A stretch of DNA of 6,293 nt, taken from Methanobacteriota archaeon (GTDB lineage Archaea; Thermoplasmatota; Poseidoniia; Poseidoniales; Poseidoniaceae). How positions within the stretch are numbered: position 1 is the stretch's first letter; each line of letters begins with the position of its first letter. Position numbers and translations under genes: made by a program. Shown here piece by piece: positions 4,612 to 6,293 of this stretch. Location: assembly GCA_011525095.1 (NCBI GenBank), contig WTIV01000078.1, positions 1 through 6,293 of the forward strand, written 5' to 3'. The notes under the pieces are model-generated. The model ran no database searches. It was not told the DNA's origin and saw only the letters and a list, made by a program, of their open reading frames with translations.

Positions 4612-6293
4612 TCAGTTTTCACCAATTTGACTAGAATCTGAACCGTCATCGTCGTTGCTTGAATTGGTATTGGTAACATCATTACCCTCTTCTTTGGAAT
4701 CTTCTTCCACGATTAGGGTTTGGTCAGCCATAGGCGCTGGTTCTTGTTCTTGGCCCCACTTGCCTTGACCATCAGACTCATTTTTGCCTCTAACAAGGAG
4801 GACAACTCCGAATGCTAGAGTGCCTAAGCCAATGACCCATAGACTGAGTGCTACAAAGTCTACCCAATGGTCAAAGTTTGTGAAGAATCCGAACATTTCT
4901 TGATTTGTCACGATTTGTGATTCCATGGTTTCTGCAGTCTCATCATCGAGTTCTCCCGAGGTTTTTATCATGAAAACCTCTTGTAAATCAGACTCCTGAG
5001 GAGGATTCTGTTGCTCAGTTGTATTCCTTGTGTCCAACCAGAAAATTGATTGAGATTGTCCTGCAATAATCGCACCACTAATTTGTTCGACCTTGATCTC
5101 TACTTTACTCTCGAAGAATACGGGAAGAGCTCCAGGAATTGCGTCGATTAATTCTCCACTGTTGATTAGTTTCGCTTGGATAGGTCTATCCAATGGCTTC
5201 ATCTCAGCACTACATATGTCTACTGGGATGCCTTTCAATTCGCCAGTCTTCTTACATTCGACATCGGCATAACCATATCCTGAGAGGTCGATTTTGTCAC
5301 CATCACCGGTTATGAATCCACCTGTTGTATCCTCCTGCAATTCTGCAGTAATGAGTTTGTGAGTTGCCTTTTCTTTTTCCAGAGTACGCCAAGTTACGTA
5401 TTCACCGTCTCCAACCTGAACTGTCTCACCTTTGTCACAAGTATCCACCTCACCTGTACAAATTGTGATCTTAACCGGCTCACCAGTTGAGATTCCACCT
5501 TCGACAAATTCTGCTGAGCCGTAGAATGTTTCGTTCGCTTCAAGGCTCGTCCAACCTGCAGTCTTGTTTTCTGTATCACCTGTGGCAAGGTATGCGTTTA
5601 CTGGGTCGTGCCAACCGAGCAGCCAGTTATTCATTGGTTGTGTAAGGTACTTACTTGTTCCAAATGAGTCGATAAGGAACTCTGGAACGAAGTTCTTGAA
5701 GATGACTTCTCTGACAAGTAATCGAGCTGCACCTGCGGCTTCTACATCTATTCCGTAGATTTCTGCTACTGTTTCATTTGTCCATTCCTTGTGTGGAGCG
5801 CTCTGATTATTGGTGTAATTGATTGGGAGTGATTTACCACTTAGCTCACCATAGAGGAACATGCTCGCTCCCCATGAAGTTGTGAGTCCCCACTTTCCAT
5901 ACAGCATGTTTGCTGATTCATTTTGAGTTAGGTCAATCGGGTTTCCAGCTGGGAATCCATACGCTCCAGTTCCCCATTCACCTCCGATATTTAGAGAGAA
6001 ATCAGTGTAAGAGTCGTCGATTGGATTTACAGAACCAAAGGATTGGTTGACGAACTGTGATGCAGATATGTAGCCCTCTCCTCCAACAAGAATTAGTGGT
6101 AGCACAGTAGTCCCGTCTACCCAATCACTACAGTAATCCTTGATCACTTGGTGTTGGGGGCCAGTGATTCCGAACGTGTCAATGGCGGTTTGTTTATCCA
6201 TGTCAAGGAATTCTGCAAGTCCAAAGGATGTTCCAGATTCACTAACCGCTAAGATGCCTAGAGGTTCGTCGGTATTGTTTCCTAGATTGAGAA
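4612..6293 (-). CDS. large surface protein with C-terminal membrane anchor, possibly CD36-like (N-terminus beyond the right edge)
   Basis: The frame is open to the window edge, so the ATG at 6201 is internal and the visible 559 residues lack the true N-terminus. Residues 1 to about 475 form an extracytoplasmic domain with eight or more N-X-S/T sites and a few scattered cysteines. One membrane helix follows (about 477-500, ending LLVRGK), then an acidic Asn/Ser/Asp-rich tail of about 57 residues. In order, LLGWHDPVNAYL (224-235), TGEPVKI (269-275) with GEYVTWR (296-302), ELKGIPVDIC (351-360), and GALPVFFESKVEIKV (387-401) followed by FWLDTR (417-422) resemble the CD36/LIMP-2 sequence: LLWGY-x-DP, TG-x-x-x-x-x-x with L-x-W-W, GIPVY, the ITGF-x-x-x-x-x-x-RLQVN strand, and the P-I-x-W-L-x-E strand before the last helix. 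CD36 proteins bind lipids through a large ectodomain. The match is by eye and weak. No poly-T terminator follows its stop, so read-through toward the SPFH promoter is possible. Confidence 0.75.
   Translation of the reverse strand, partial: LNLGNNTDEPLGILAVSESGTSFGLAEFLDMDKQTAIDTFGITGPQHQVIKDYCSDWVDGTTVLPLILVGGEGYISASQFVNQSFGSVNPIDDSYTDFSLNIGGEWGTGAYGFPAGNPIDLTQNESANMLYGKWGLTTSWGASMFLYGELSGKSLPINYTNNQSAPHKEWTNETVAEIYGIDVEAAGAARLLVREVIFKNFVPEFLIDSFGTSKYLTQPMNNWLLGWHDPVNAYLATGDTENKTAGWTSLEANETFYGSAEFVEGGISTGEPVKITICTGEVDTCDKGETVQVGDGEYVTWRTLEKEKATHKLITAELQEDTTGGFITGDGDKIDLSGYGYADVECKKTGELKGIPVDICSAEMKPLDRPIQAKLINSGELIDAIPGALPVFFESKVEIKVEQISGAIIAGQSQSIFWLDTRNTTEQQNPPQESDLQEVFMIKTSGELDDETAETMESQIVTNQEMFGFFTNFDHWVDFVALSLWVIGLGTLAFGVVLLVRGKNESDGQGKWGQEQEPAPMADQTLIVEEDSKEEGNDVTNTNSSNDDDGSDSSQIGEN

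Noticed and set aside
4570..4612. The 8+5+8 inverted repeat plus T8 run as an intrinsic terminator
   Set aside because: The T-rich tract follows the hairpin only on the plus strand, where no gene lies upstream; for the leftward surface-protein gene the hairpin is followed by A-rich sequence.
4612..6201. ATG at 6201 as the start of the large surface protein
   Set aside because: The same frame continues without a stop through 6291 with protein-like sequence (AVSESGTSFGLAEFLD), and no signal peptide or membrane helix follows the ATG at 6201.

Overview
The window looks like a piece of a marine archaeal genome, most likely from the Marine Group II / Poseidoniales type of Euryarchaeota. This is an inference. 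It rests on short or absent leaders with TATA-like elements about 26 nt before start codons, archaeal-style GGTG ribosome-binding sites inside an operon, large secreted proteins with one membrane anchor and many Asn-X-Ser/Thr sites, and a mix of bacterial-type metabolic genes. No rRNA, tRNA, mobile element or CRISPR array was seen.

Left part (1-1285). The C-terminal end of an RND/MMPL-type transporter runs in from the left edge. It meets, stop codon to stop codon with no base between, a leftward gene for a DUF2237 cysteine-rich protein. Upstream of that gene, in the same direction, is a GAF-domain free methionine-(R)-sulfoxide reductase with all three expected cysteines. An 85-bp divergent promoter region separates it from a rightward pirin gene (1371-2375), which keeps all four metal ligands and ends in a poly-T tract. 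This block has a redox or stress-repair flavour.

Right part (2459-6293), all leftward. A compact four-gene operon starts at 4541: an SPFH/band-7 membrane protein with an N-terminal membrane hairpin, a 256-residue two-anchor protein with a thrombospondin-3-like calcium loop, a 68-residue two-helix membrane protein, and a ribbon-helix-helix (Arc-like) DNA-binding protein. Gaps are 10, 8 and about 4 nt. The first gene appears leaderless, with a TATA box centred about 26 nt before its ATG. Directly upstream of that TATA lies an 8+5+8 palindrome, and three GATAT(C/T) units are spaced exactly 11 bp apart. This is a natural candidate operator for the operon's own ribbon-helix-helix protein. The module reads as a self-regulated membrane-scaffold system and is the most interesting thing here.

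Upstream of it (4612 to the right edge) is the C-terminal 559 residues of a large surface protein with one C-terminal membrane anchor and an acidic cytoplasmic tail. Its motif order recalls the CD36/LIMP-2 family. That assignment is tentative.
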